64,000 bases of DNA, taken from assembly GCF_017968885.1 (NCBI RefSeq), contig NZ_CP072913.1, forward strand, positions 3,952,001 through 4,016,000, written 5' to 3'. How positions within the stretch are numbered: the first letter of the stretch is position 1; each line of letters starts with the position of its first letter. The stretch comes from Pseudomonas sp. Tri1. Its GTDB lineage: Bacteria > Pseudomonadota > Gammaproteobacteria > Pseudomonadales > Pseudomonadaceae. The position numbers were made by a program, and so were the translations under genes. The notes under the pieces are model-generated. The model made no database searches, was not told the DNA's origin, and was given only the letters and a program-made list of their open reading frames with translations. Positions 35,486 to 44,348 of the stretch are shown here, piece after piece.

Positions 35486-36250
35486 TCATCCGTTCGCCGC
35501 GGCCTGCGCCTCGACCAACTGCGTCCACAGTGCCGGAGCACCGGCGGACTTGGCGATAGCTTCCAGACGCGCGGCATGTTCAGCCAGGTCGCTTTCACTG
35601 GCACGGATGACCCGCGATGGCTGGCGGTCAGCGGGCAAACGACGGATTTCCGTGGCCTGGTTGCCCGAGCCTTCGCCGGTACCGTTACCGTCCGAGGCGT
35701 TGCCGGCCAGGGACAAGCTGGTCTGGCCGCCGGTCATGGTCAGGTAGACGTCGGCCAGGATCTCGGAGTCGAGCAAGGCGCCGTGCAGTTCACGGCCGGA
35801 GTTGTCGACGCCGTAGCGCTTGCACAAGGCATCGAGGCTGTTGCGCTGCCCCGGGTGCCGTTCCCGAGCCATCATCAGGGTATCGAGAATCGTGCAATGC
35901 TGGGTGATGTCGGCCCGGTCGTGCTGGCCCATCAAGGCAAATTCGTTGTTGATGAACCCCACGTCGAACGCGGCGTTGTGGATGATCAACTGCGCGCCTT
36001 GGATGAATTCGAAGAACTCATCGGCCACTTCGGCGAAACGTGGCTTGCCCACCAGGAACTCGTTGGTGATGCCGTGCACGCCAATGGCGCCTTCATCACT
36101 TTCGCGATCCGGCTGCAGGTAAACGTGGAAATGGCGACCGGTCAGGCGCCGACCGATCAGCTCGACACAGCCGATTTCGATAATCCGGTGACCATCGGTC
36201 ACCGGCATGCCGGTGGTTTCGGTATCCAGTACAACAGATCTGTTGGCCAT
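35486..36250 (-). CDS. dnaQ: DNA polymerase III epsilon subunit (3'-5' proofreading exonuclease)
   Basis: A 254-residue DEDDh exonuclease: Exo I VVLDTETTGMP, Exo II HNAAFDVGFINNEF and Exo III with ELHGALLDSEILADVYLTM. Just after the catalytic domain QTSLSLAG matches the beta-clamp-binding pentapeptide type, followed by a Gly/Asn-rich linker and the C-terminal alpha-binding segment (EHAARLEAIAKSAGAPALW). It proofreads replication errors in the polymerase III core. In pseudomonads dnaQ normally follows rnhA directly; here a 2.4-kb segment with a phospholipase gene separates them. Confidence 0.96.
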   Translation of the reverse strand: MANRSVVLDTETTGMPVTDGHRIIEIGCVELIGRRLTGRHFHVYLQPDRESDEGAIGVHGITNEFLVGKPRFAEVADEFFEFIQGAQLIIHNAAFDVGFINNEFALMGQHDRADITQHCTILDTLMMARERHPGQRNSLDALCKRYGVDNSGRELHGALLDSEILADVYLTMTGGQTSLSLAGNASDGNGTGEGSGNQATEIRRLPADRQPSRVIRASESDLAEHAARLEAIAKSAGAPALWTQLVEAQAAANG

Positions 36251-36507
36251 CAGTGCTCAGCTCTCAACGGGCATGCTTGCAAAAGCGCGGATGTTAACAC
36301 GCTCACGTAACGATGAAGCTGACTTGCTTGAAAGCATACATCGATCGCAGCAGGCCCCGCTTCGTCAAACACCCCCTGAAAATCAGCTTCGAGCCCCTCT
36401 TACTCATACGACAACCGCGCCGTCGCTAGATAATGGCATAGCGCCACACCAGTGCTAGCCTGAAATAACTGGCCGTTGAAGCTGCCAGAAATCATAAGGA
36501 GCGTGAC

Positions 36508-38556
36508 ATGTCTCACCACTCTCAACCTGAGTACGGAATGTCAATTTTTGGCAACGCCAAATTAGCGACTTTCACTCTTGCATTATTGTCCGGTTGCGCA
36601 TCAGTCGACGACAAACCCGATCTTGGTCGCACCGACGGAGAAATACCAGATCCCGCGCGCTATGAAGAAAGAAGCGCAACTTTAAGGGCTGCTGAAAACT
36701 GCCATCTCAGGTCTTATCGCCAACAACTCAAGACCCTCCCCACTCCAGCTAACGACACCTGCACAGGCAAGGAAATTTCAGGATATCGACCAGAGCTAGG
36801 GCTTTCATTATCGGGCGGAGGAATGCGATCCGCTACATTTTCGATAGGTGTTCTCGCGGGACTGCATAAGCAGGGAATACTAGACCAGATAGATATTGTT
36901 TCCTCGGTCTCGGGAGGCAGCTATGCCAATCTATGGCTTACCAACCATCTTTATGGCCTGGCAAATTATCAAGAACAAAATGCCTCTCCCGATGAGCTAT
37001 TCAAAAGTTATTACGTCTACGAAGCAACAAGAGACACCCCAGACCTCGAACCCTTAGCCAGGCCGCACAACGCAGACCAAACAAGCAGGCGGTTTCAAAC
37101 CTACATAGAAAATAACAGCTACCTGATCACTCGATCACAAGATTCATACTACGGCGAATTCATTGACAAGAGCGTCTATACCGCCGAGATAGCCGGGCGC
37201 TCAGCCCTCTGGATCCCCTCTGTTCCACTTAACATTCTGGCCAATGGAATTTTTAGATGGCAAATCAATCTTAACCCATGGGAGTCAGCCTATAAAAACG
37301 GAATAGAGCGAACATTTGGCGCCTATCCAGCAAGCTGGCATTCAACTTTAGAAACCGCACCGCCAAGCTATGGAGAACTGGCCGAAGCCGCAAAACGCGG
37401 CGAAATACCATTTTTCATAATTAATGCGACGGCCGCTTATGGGGGTAGTGTCGAATGGCTGCGCACGTCAGATTTCGCTGGCTTTAACTCTGACCTGGCG
37501 AGCGTTGTGTATGAGTTCTCACCGCTGGCCTACGGTAATACCGCTTTTGGGTACTGCGATTATCAAGACCAGCAAAATAGAGAAACCTACGGGGTGCCCT
37601 GCCACCCTGCCAAGGCCCCTGAACTTTCCGAAGCCGTCATGATGTCGGGAGCCGCCGTAGATGCATTAAAGCTATCCGATCTACCATTGGTCTACGTGGG
37701 GTTGGATGCGACGGCTGACGCATTGAATCTTTCGCTAGGAAGGTATATGGCAAATCCTCGTGTAGAGCCAACTACACGCGCTTGGCATAAGGCGCTGCCC
37801 TTTCCATTTTACTTCGCTGCCAATCAAAAATATGACGAGACTCGAGACTCGGTCTACCTAAGCGACGGCGGACACTCGGAAAACCTCGGCATGTACGCGT
37901 TAGTTAAAAGGCGGGTAAAAAACATCATCACCATCGACGCCGAACACGAAGCGACGAGCTCTGGGGACAAACGAATGGCTGTCTTCGATGCCTTACAGCG
38001 CTTGCGCTGTCATCTCGGCAAAGAGGAAGGGTTAACGTTTTACAAAGTAGAGGGAACCCCAACTATTCCTGATAAATTTCTAGATTCGGGCGCCTGCGAA
38101 ACCTTCTCTCGAAGAGACATTGATTTTGACTTTATCAACGCCAACCCTTTTTTCCGTTTTGATATCTGCCCGACTCAGGGCTGCACATCGGAAAATAGAA
38201 TTCGTGTGTTATATGTAAAGTTATCGACAAACTATGCAGCCATGCCTCCAAATCCTGAATGGGGTACGAAGCTAACGGGCTGCGACGGCGACAGTGACTT
38301 TTCTTGCGAAGCAGTTTGGCTCTACATGCAGGGAGTGTCAGCCTGTAAAGGCAACTGGATGGGTGAGTGTGATCGCTTCCCTCAAGTAGCGACTAAAGAT
38401 ATTAACTACCCTAGGACACAAGTAAATGGTCATCGCGCTTTAGGTTATGACATTGGACGCAGGATCACACTCTCGGAGCAAGGCCCAGCTGGCAAGCCGT
38501 TTAAACCGTGGAAGCCTATAGAGACACCTGCCGTTAGTATCTCTGGAACGCCATAG
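36508..38556 (+). CDS. Lipoprotein with patatin/cPLA2-like phospholipase domain
   Basis: The 682-residue protein has a lipoprotein signal (KLATFTLALLSGCAS, lipidated Cys30; Ala at +2 predicts outer membrane). Its catalytic parts are an oxyanion loop GLSLSGGGMRSATFSIG (Gly103-105), nucleophile Ser135 in SSVSGGSYAN, and catalytic Asp453 in SDGGHSENLG; the DGG-x3-NL pattern is closer to cytosolic PLA2 than to plain patatins. Nine or more Cys may form disulfides. AAGGAG precedes the ATG. Codons are clearly richer in A/T than in the neighbours (many AAT, ATA, TTA, AGA), suggesting acquisition. It lies opposite to and between dnaQ and rnhA. Confidence 0.85.
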   Translation: MSHHSQPEYGMSIFGNAKLATFTLALLSGCASVDDKPDLGRTDGEIPDPARYEERSATLRAAENCHLRSYRQQLKTLPTPANDTCTGKEISGYRPELGLSLSGGGMRSATFSIGVLAGLHKQGILDQIDIVSSVSGGSYANLWLTNHLYGLANYQEQNASPDELFKSYYVYEATRDTPDLEPLARPHNADQTSRRFQTYIENNSYLITRSQDSYYGEFIDKSVYTAEIAGRSALWIPSVPLNILANGIFRWQINLNPWESAYKNGIERTFGAYPASWHSTLETAPPSYGELAEAAKRGEIPFFIINATAAYGGSVEWLRTSDFAGFNSDLASVVYEFSPLAYGNTAFGYCDYQDQQNRETYGVPCHPAKAPELSEAVMMSGAAVDALKLSDLPLVYVGLDATADALNLSLGRYMANPRVEPTTRAWHKALPFPFYFAANQKYDETRDSVYLSDGGHSENLGMYALVKRRVKNIITIDAEHEATSSGDKRMAVFDALQRLRCHLGKEEGLTFYKVEGTPTIPDKFLDSGACETFSRRDIDFDFINANPFFRFDICPTQGCTSENRIRVLYVKLSTNYAAMPPNPEWGTKLTGCDGDSDFSCEAVWLYMQGVSACKGNWMGECDRFPQVATKDINYPRTQVNGHRALGYDIGRRITLSEQGPAGKPFKPWKPIETPAVSISGTP

Positions 38557-38639
38557 GCACGAGCCACGCCAGCCCTCCAACGCTGGCGTGTCCCCCAACC
38601 CAGGCGACTGGGATTTGGATAGCTCAAGCATATGCGCGC

Positions 38640-39092
38640 TCAAGCCTGCTTGAAGCCCCGCACCTCATCCACCCCACGGTTGGCCAGTTGGTCGGCCCGT
38701 TCGTTGCCGTGGTGGCCGATGTGGCCGCGTACCCATTTCCAGGTAACGTTGTGGCGGTTGACCTGCTCATCCAGCTGTTTCCAGAGGTCGGCGTTTTTCA
38801 CCGGCTCCTTGGCGGCCGTCTTCCAGCCGCGCTTCTTCCAATTGGCCATCCACTCGTTGATGCCCTTCATCACGTACTGCGAGTCGGTCACCAGGAGCAC
38901 ATCGCAGGGCCGCTTGAGCTCTTCCAGGCCGCGGATGGCGCCCATCAGTTCCATGCGATTGTTGGTAGTGTTGGTTTCGCCGCCCCAGAGTTCCTTCTCC
39001 ACGCCCTTGCACACCAGCAACGCCCCCCAGCCGCCAGGGCCAGGGTTGCCCTTGCAGGCGCCATCAGTGAAGAGTTCTACGCTATCGCTCAT
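38640..39092 (-). CDS. rnhA: Ribonuclease HI
   Basis: The 150-residue enzyme degrades RNA in RNA-DNA hybrids. The active-site acids are visible: Asp in [20 protein letters not shown], Glu in [15 protein letters not shown], Asp in [16 protein letters not shown], and the C-terminal [15 protein letters not shown]. Full length, E. coli type with the basic protrusion ([20 protein letters not shown]). It is read after the methyltransferase gene, and the adjacent phospholipase gene ends 83 bases away on the other strand. Confidence 0.97.
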   Translation of the reverse strand: MSDSVELFTDGACKGNPGPGGWGALLVCKGVEKELWGGETNTTNNRMELMGAIRGLEELKRPCDVLLVTDSQYVMKGINEWMANWKKRGWKTAAKEPVKNADLWKQLDEQVNRHNVTWKWVRGHIGHHGNERADQLANRGVDEVRGFKQA

Positions 39093-39168
39093 GCCAATCT
39101 ATCCAGAAAAAATGCACAGGCCTGCCAATCGGGGCGACAACGCCCGAAGCCAGACCATCAGAAAAGGG

Positions 39169-39927
39169 TTACGGCTCGATGTGGCGACGATTGACCTTGG
39201 CCATCGGCAAGGGAATCAGCTTGCCCATCGGCTCGCGTCGCACCTGGCGCACCGGACGCAGCCCAACTGCGATCTTGCGCGCCACCAACAGATAGAAACC
39301 GCCGCCGGACAGTTGCCAGTCACCGGCCTTGCGCTCCCAGCCGGCCAACCGGGCCTGCCACTTGGGCGACGCAAGCGGCGGACGATAGCACCCGAAGCGG
39401 CGTTTCTCCAGCGCGAAGCCCAACAGGTTGAGCCAGTCGCCGACCCGCGAGGCCGAGATGCAGCGGGCCTGGCGCAGAGCGTCGTGGGCGAACACGTGAC
39501 GCAACCCCCAACTGCTCCAAGGATTGATGCCAATGATCAGCAGGTGCCCGCCGGGGCGCACGCTGCTGGCAGCTTCACGCAGCAAACCGTGGGGGGACAG
39601 GCAGAAATCCAGGCCATGCTGCAGCACCACCACGTCGGCGGCATGCTCGCTCAAGGGCCAGGCCTGCTCCTCGCAGACGATCTCTACCCCGGGCAATGGT
39701 GCGCCCAGGCGCACGTTGCGCTGCACCTGCGGCGCCGACGGCGGCGTCTGTGCCGAAGGCCCGTAATGCACCAGGTAGCCACCAAAAAACCGGCCCAGCT
39801 CGTCTTCGAGCATGCGCCGTTCTTCTTCCAGCAAAAATTGCCCGACAGGGCCGGACAACCAGTCACGGGCCGCGCTGATCAGCGCCAGCCAGTCAGGATC
39901 AGCCTGAGCGAACGCTTTATCGGTCAT
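39169..39927 (-). CDS. SAM-dependent methyltransferase-like protein
   Basis: The ATG at 39927 with GGAG 7 bases upstream gives 252 residues beginning [20 protein letters not shown]. It has a class I methyltransferase fold with a degenerate N-terminal SAM loop. The later strands are clear: [49 protein letters not shown]. The substrate is unknown. It lies between gloB (divergent, 65 bases apart) and rnhA, the usual order in pseudomonads. An in-frame TTG 12 bases upstream is less likely. Confidence 0.85.
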   Translation of the reverse strand: MTDKAFAQADPDWLALISAARDWLSGPVGQFLLEEERRMLEDELGRFFGGYLVHYGPSAQTPPSAPQVQRNVRLGAPLPGVEIVCEEQAWPLSEHAADVVVLQHGLDFCLSPHGLLREAASSVRPGGHLLIIGINPWSSWGLRHVFAHDALRQARCISASRVGDWLNLLGFALEKRRFGCYRPPLASPKWQARLAGWERKAGDWQLSGGGFYLLVARKIAVGLRPVRQVRREPMGKLIPLPMAKVNRRHIEP

Positions 39928-39992
39928 TGCATTCTCCAACGCGTCAGGAAGTTCTAAGATGCGCCTTTGTTTTCCGCTTGGCGAATTCCGCG

Positions 39993-40760
39993 ATGATACA
40001 GATCAGTGCCCTGCCCGCGTTCACCGATAACTACATCTGGTTGTTACAGGACCACGCGACCCAACGCTGCGCTGTCGTCGACCCGGGTGACGCCGCACCG
40101 GTGCACGCCTGGCTCGACGCCCATCCGGGCTGGGCCTTGAGCGACATACTGGTCACCCACCATCACCATGACCATGTCGGCGGTGTCGAGGCGCTGAAAA
40201 ACGCGACGCACGCCACCGTCTACGGCCCGGCCAGCGAAAACATCCCGGCCCGGGATGTGGCGCTCAGTGACAACGACACGCTTAGCGTGCTCGGCATGGA
40301 CTTCGATGTCTACGCGGTGCCCGGACACACCCTGGGGCATATCGCCTACTATCACCATGGCCTGCTGTTCTGTGGCGATACCCTGTTTGCCGCCGGTTGC
40401 GGCCGGCTCTTCGAAGGCACGCCTGCGCAAATGCACCACTCGCTCAGTCGCCTTGCCGCCCTGCCCGAAGATACGCTGGTCTACTGCACCCATGAATACA
40501 CCCTCAGCAATCTGAAGTTCGCCACTGCGGTGGAACCGGGTAATCCGGACATTGCCGCCCGTCTGGAAAAAGTCAGCCGGCAACGCAACGAAGGCGTCAT
40601 GACACTGCCCTCGACCCTCGCCTTGGAAAAGCTCACCAACCCGTTCCTGCGCACCGCTGAAACATCCGTTAAACAAAAAGCAGACGAACGGAACGGCCAG
40701 CGTAACGAGACGCCGAGCGAGGTTTTTGCGGCCTTGAGGGCTTGGAAAGATAAGTTCTAA
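39993..40760 (+). CDS. gloB: Hydroxyacylglutathione hydrolase (glyoxalase II)
   Basis: The 255-residue metallo-beta-lactamase-fold enzyme hydrolyses S-lactoylglutathione to lactate, the second step of methylglyoxal detoxification. It starts [19 protein letters not shown] and contains the binuclear metal motif [14 protein letters not shown] (THxHxDH), the later His in [11 protein letters not shown], Asp in [17 protein letters not shown] and His in [10 protein letters not shown]. The C-terminal glutathione-binding end has NPFLRTAE. An earlier in-frame start overlapping the divergent methyltransferase start is unlikely. Confidence 0.96.
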   Translation: MIQISALPAFTDNYIWLLQDHATQRCAVVDPGDAAPVHAWLDAHPGWALSDILVTHHHHDHVGGVEALKNATHATVYGPASENIPARDVALSDNDTLSVLGMDFDVYAVPGHTLGHIAYYHHGLLFCGDTLFAAGCGRLFEGTPAQMHHSLSRLAALPEDTLVYCTHEYTLSNLKFATAVEPGNPDIAARLEKVSRQRNEGVMTLPSTLALEKLTNPFLRTAETSVKQKADERNGQRNETPSEVFAALRAWKDKF

Positions 40761-40859
40761 GGAAGCTATCGATTGATATAAAAATTCTGAATGGTTGACC
40801 TGTTGGGGTGCGCTTCCTAGAATCGGCCGACATTTTTGCCCGGAACTTACTTCCAGCCA

Positions 40860-42311
40860 ATGTCGTCATCTATACGCAGGTCCGCCCAGTCAGACACATT
40901 GACCCGCTTGGCTCAAGCCATTGCGGTGGCTGTGTCCGCGACACTGGCGGGCTGCCAGAGCACGAGCCAGGTGCCGCAGACCGACGCGGCCCACACGCCG
41001 AATATCGCCGCCCGCGCCAAGCAGAAACCTGTCTGGCTCAGTGAAAAACCCAGCCCCCAAGCGCCCCAGGATGTCTGGGAACGCATGCGCCAGGGCTTCC
41101 AGCTTCAAGAAACCGCCGGCGTCAATCCACGTATCGAACAACAGCGCCTGTGGTTCGCCAGTAACCCGTCCTTTCTGGAAAACGCCGGCGAGCGCGGCAG
41201 CCTGTACATCCATTACATCGTCGAACGCCTCGAAGAACGCAACATGCCGTTGGAGCTGGCGCTGCTGCCGGTGATCGAAAGCGCCTACAACCCCATGGCC
41301 TATTCACGGGCCAACGCGGTAGGGCTGTGGCAGTTCATCCCGTCCACGGGGCGTTACTTCAACCTGCGCCAGACCCGTTTCTATGACGGGCGTCGCGACA
41401 TCACTGCTTCCACCACGGCCGCCATGGATTACCTGACGCGCCTGCACGACATGTTCAACGGCGACTGGTTGCTGGCGCTGGCGGCCTATAACGCCGGTGA
41501 AGGCACGGTCAGCCGCGCCATCGAGCGCAACGAAAAGCTCGGCCTGCCCACCGATTACTGGAACCTGCCGCTGCCCAGCGAAACCCAGGCCTATGTGCCG
41601 AAGTTGCTGGCACTGTCCCAGATCGTACTGTCGCCCGATGCCTACGGCGTGAACCTCAATCCGATCGCCAACGAACCCTATTTCCAGGTCGTCGAAATCA
41701 ACCAGCGCATGGACCTGTCCAAGGTTGCGGCGGTGGCCAACATCGACGAAGACGAACTGTTCCAGCTCAACCCGGCCTTCAAGCAGCGCACCACCATCGA
41801 CGGCCCGCAGCACCTGCTGGTGCCGACATCCAAGGCCCAGTTGCTGACCGCCAGCCTGTCGACCATGCGTCCCGAAGAGCTGATCAGCCAGCGTTCGCTC
41901 AAACCGGTTTTTGAAAACGTCGACGACAGCGAAGTGGAAGGCGCAAGACGCACCTACCGTGTCAAGCGCGGCGAAAACCTGGCCCAGATCGCCAAGGCCA
42001 ACAATGTCCAGACCAAGGACCTGCAACGCTGGAACAAGCTCAGTGGCAACAAACTCAAGGTCGGCCAGACCCTGGTGATGCAAGACACCAAGCCCACCAA
42101 GACCACCGGCAAGCGCATCAGCACCGTGGTAGCCGCCAACACCAAGAGCGATAAAAACAAGCAGACGCAGTACAAGGTCCAGCAGGGTGACTCGCTGTAT
42201 GTGGTCGCCAAGCGCTTCAACGTGGAAATGCAGCACCTCAAGCGCTGGAATCCACGAATGGGCAAGGCACTCAAGCCTGGGCAGATGCTGACGGTCTACT
42301 CCCCGCACTGA
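40860..42311 (+). CDS. mltD: Membrane-bound lytic murein transglycosylase D
   Basis: The start ATG at 40860 gives 483 residues with a lipoprotein signal (AIAVAVSATLAGCQSTSQ). The SLT domain has catalytic Glu140 in LLPVIESAYNPMAYSRANAV, then GLWQFIPSTGRYF and LALAAYNAGEGTVSRAI. Two LysM peptidoglycan-binding modules follow at about residues 365 (TYRVKRGENLAQIAKANNV) and 435 (QYKVQQGDSLYVVAKRF). It cleaves glycan strands to 1,6-anhydro-muropeptides at the outer membrane. A TTG 24 bases upstream is a weaker start. Confidence 0.94.
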   Translation: MSSSIRRSAQSDTLTRLAQAIAVAVSATLAGCQSTSQVPQTDAAHTPNIAARAKQKPVWLSEKPSPQAPQDVWERMRQGFQLQETAGVNPRIEQQRLWFASNPSFLENAGERGSLYIHYIVERLEERNMPLELALLPVIESAYNPMAYSRANAVGLWQFIPSTGRYFNLRQTRFYDGRRDITASTTAAMDYLTRLHDMFNGDWLLALAAYNAGEGTVSRAIERNEKLGLPTDYWNLPLPSETQAYVPKLLALSQIVLSPDAYGVNLNPIANEPYFQVVEINQRMDLSKVAAVANIDEDELFQLNPAFKQRTTIDGPQHLLVPTSKAQLLTASLSTMRPEELISQRSLKPVFENVDDSEVEGARRTYRVKRGENLAQIAKANNVQTKDLQRWNKLSGNKLKVGQTLVMQDTKPTKTTGKRISTVVAANTKSDKNKQTQYKVQQGDSLYVVAKRFNVEMQHLKRWNPRMGKALKPGQMLTVYSPH

Positions 42312-42319
42312 TCGACAAT

Positions 42320-42423
42320 GATCGTACCCGCGCTCTGCGTGGGCACGCATCCATCGGCGCTCTGCGTCACAGGGACGCGGAGCGTCCCGGGCGGCATTCC
42401 CACTCAGGAGCGAGGGAACGATC
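42320..42423. repeat. Decayed palindromic repeat doublet, GTTCCCACGC family
   Basis: It begins GATCGTACCCGCGC and ends with AGGGAACGATC; the inner palindrome GGGACGCGGAGCGTCCC gives the same three-part layout as the element at 4966-5066. It fills most of the gap between mltD and the first solute-binding protein gene. Confidence 0.7.
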
Positions 42424-42515
42424 AAGCGTCCACAACGCTCCGCCTTTTTCCTGCCGATACAAGCTGTTACTGTACAGGCCATAAAAGCCCAAGCCGCCTG
42501 GATCGGATCTCAGAC

Positions 42516-44348
42516 TTGATACGTCCCCTCCTCCTGCTCCTGATCAGCCTGGCCTTGAGCTCCCCCGCCAGCGCAACCATCAGCGAAAGCCATGGCTATG
42601 CGCAGTTCGGCACGCTCAAGTACCCGGCCAGATTCACCCACTTCGACTGGGTCAACCCGCAAGCGCCCAAGGGCGGTACCTTGCGGGTCATGGCATTCGG
42701 CACCTTCGATACGCTCAATCCCTATACATTCAAGGGCAGCAGCCCGGTTTCCACACCAAATTTCCTGCAATACGGCATCAACGAGCTGAACGAACCACTG
42801 ATGGTGGGCACCGGCCAATACGCACCGTCCGGCGATGAGCCGACGTCGAGCTACGGCCTGATCGCCCAGTCGGTGGAGTACAGCGAGGACCGCAGCTGGG
42901 TGGTGTTCAACCTGCGCCCCGAAGCGCGGTTTCACGATGGCGTGCCGATTACCGCCTATGACGTCGCGTTCTCCTACCGCACGCTGCTCAAGGACGGCCA
43001 CCCGCAATACCGCACCAACCTGCAGGAAGTGCTGCGGGTCGACATTCTCAACCCGCTGAAAATCCGCTTTGTCTTCAAACGCGCGGGCAATCCGCTGCTG
43101 ATCCTGCGCCTGGGTGAGTTGCCGGTGCTGCCCCAGCATTACTGGAAAGACCGCGACTTCAAGGCCACCACGTTCGAGCCGCCCTTGGGCAGCGGGCCTT
43201 ACCGCATCACCAAGGTGCAGCCAGGTCGCCAATTGGTGTTCGAACGGGTCAAGGATTATTGGGCCAAGGACCTGCCGGTCAATCGCGGCAAATACAACTT
43301 CGACCGGATGGAGGTGGAGTTCTACCGCGACAGCGAAGTGGCCTTCGAAGCCTTCAAGGCCGGTGAATTCGACATCTACATCGAACACCAGGCCAAGAAT
43401 TGGGCCAACGGCTATGACTTCCCGGCAATCAACCGCGGCGATGTGATCAAGGCGCAGATCCCCCACCAGATCCCGACCCAGACCCAGGGCCTGTTCATGA
43501 ACACCCGGCGCAACACCTTTGCCGAGGTCAAGGTGCGCGAAGCCCTGGGGCTGATGTTCGATTTCGAGTGGACCAACCGCACGCTGTTCAGCGGCGCCTA
43601 CAAGCGTACCCTCAGTTATTACCCCAACAGCGAATTCTCCGCCAGCGGCCTACCAGTGGGCCATGAATGGCTGCTGCTCAAGCCCTACCGTGAACAATTG
43701 CCGCTCAAACTGCTCACCGAGCCCTTCAGCCTGCCAAAGACCGACGGTCGCGGCATCCCCCGGGAAACCCTGCGCAAAGCCTTGGGCTTATTGAAGGAAG
43801 CCGGCTGGACCCTCAACGGCCAGCGCCTGGTGAACGCCGACAGCCAGCCCCTGAGCTTCGAGATCCTGTTGGTGAATCCGAACCTGGAGCGCATCCTGCA
43901 ACCCTACGTTGAAAACCTCGCCAGTATCGGTATCCAAGCCCGGCTGCGCACGGTGGACCGCGCCCAGTACAAGCAACGCCTGGACCAGTTCGACTTCGAC
44001 ATGATCCTGCTGACCTTGAACCAGACCCTCAGCCCGGGCCTGGAGCAATGGCAGTACTTCCATTCCAGCCAGGTCGGGGTCAAGGGCAGCAAAAACTACG
44101 CGGGGATCGCCAATCCGGTGGTCGATCACCTGCTGGAGAAACTGCTGGCCGCCCGCACCCGCGACGAACAGGTCGCCGCCGGCAAAGCCCTGGACCGCGT
44201 GCTGCTGTGGCAGCACTACTGCATCCCCAACTGGTATCTCAACTATCATCGCCTGGCGTACCGCAACCGGTTCGCCTTCGTCACCACGCCGCCCTACACC
44301 CTGGGCCTGAGCGCATGGTGGCTGAAATCTTCGGAGAAAGATCAATGA
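42516..44348 (+). CDS. ABC transporter solute-binding protein 1 (peptide/nucleoside-peptide, YejA-like)
   Basis: I place the start at a TTG (42516), which puts the signal peptide at the N-terminus (IRPLLLLLISLALSSPASAT) and gives 610 residues. The mature protein is a cluster C (SBP_bac_5) binding protein: FDWVNPQAPKGGTLRV, YDVAFSYRTLLKDG, LPVLPQHYW and GSGPYRITKVQPGRQLVFER. It heads a gene set with a second SBP, two permeases and a double ATPase, as in the P. aeruginosa npp (nucleoside-peptide antibiotic) and E. coli yej (microcin C) importers. The stop overlaps the next start by ATGA. Confidence 0.87.
   Translation: MIRPLLLLLISLALSSPASATISESHGYAQFGTLKYPARFTHFDWVNPQAPKGGTLRVMAFGTFDTLNPYTFKGSSPVSTPNFLQYGINELNEPLMVGTGQYAPSGDEPTSSYGLIAQSVEYSEDRSWVVFNLRPEARFHDGVPITAYDVAFSYRTLLKDGHPQYRTNLQEVLRVDILNPLKIRFVFKRAGNPLLILRLGELPVLPQHYWKDRDFKATTFEPPLGSGPYRITKVQPGRQLVFERVKDYWAKDLPVNRGKYNFDRMEVEFYRDSEVAFEAFKAGEFDIYIEHQAKNWANGYDFPAINRGDVIKAQIPHQIPTQTQGLFMNTRRNTFAEVKVREALGLMFDFEWTNRTLFSGAYKRTLSYYPNSEFSASGLPVGHEWLLLKPYREQLPLKLLTEPFSLPKTDGRGIPRETLRKALGLLKEAGWTLNGQRLVNADSQPLSFEILLVNPNLERILQPYVENLASIGIQARLRTVDRAQYKQRLDQFDFDMILLTLNQTLSPGLEQWQYFHSSQVGVKGSKNYAGIANPVVDHLLEKLLAARTRDEQVAAGKALDRVLLWQHYCIPNWYLNYHRLAYRNRFAFVTTPPYTLGLSAWWLKSSEKDQ

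Noticed and set aside
36251..36507. A tRNA or integrase remnant that would explain an insertion next to dnaQ
   Set aside because: I looked for a cloverleaf, a direct repeat at both ends and recombinase fragments around the phospholipase gene and saw none that I could support.
36508..38556. Type VI secretion Tle phospholipase effector
   Set aside because: It carries a lipoprotein signal peptide and no vgrG, PAAR or immunity gene is adjacent, so a T6SS effector role is not supported by the sequence.
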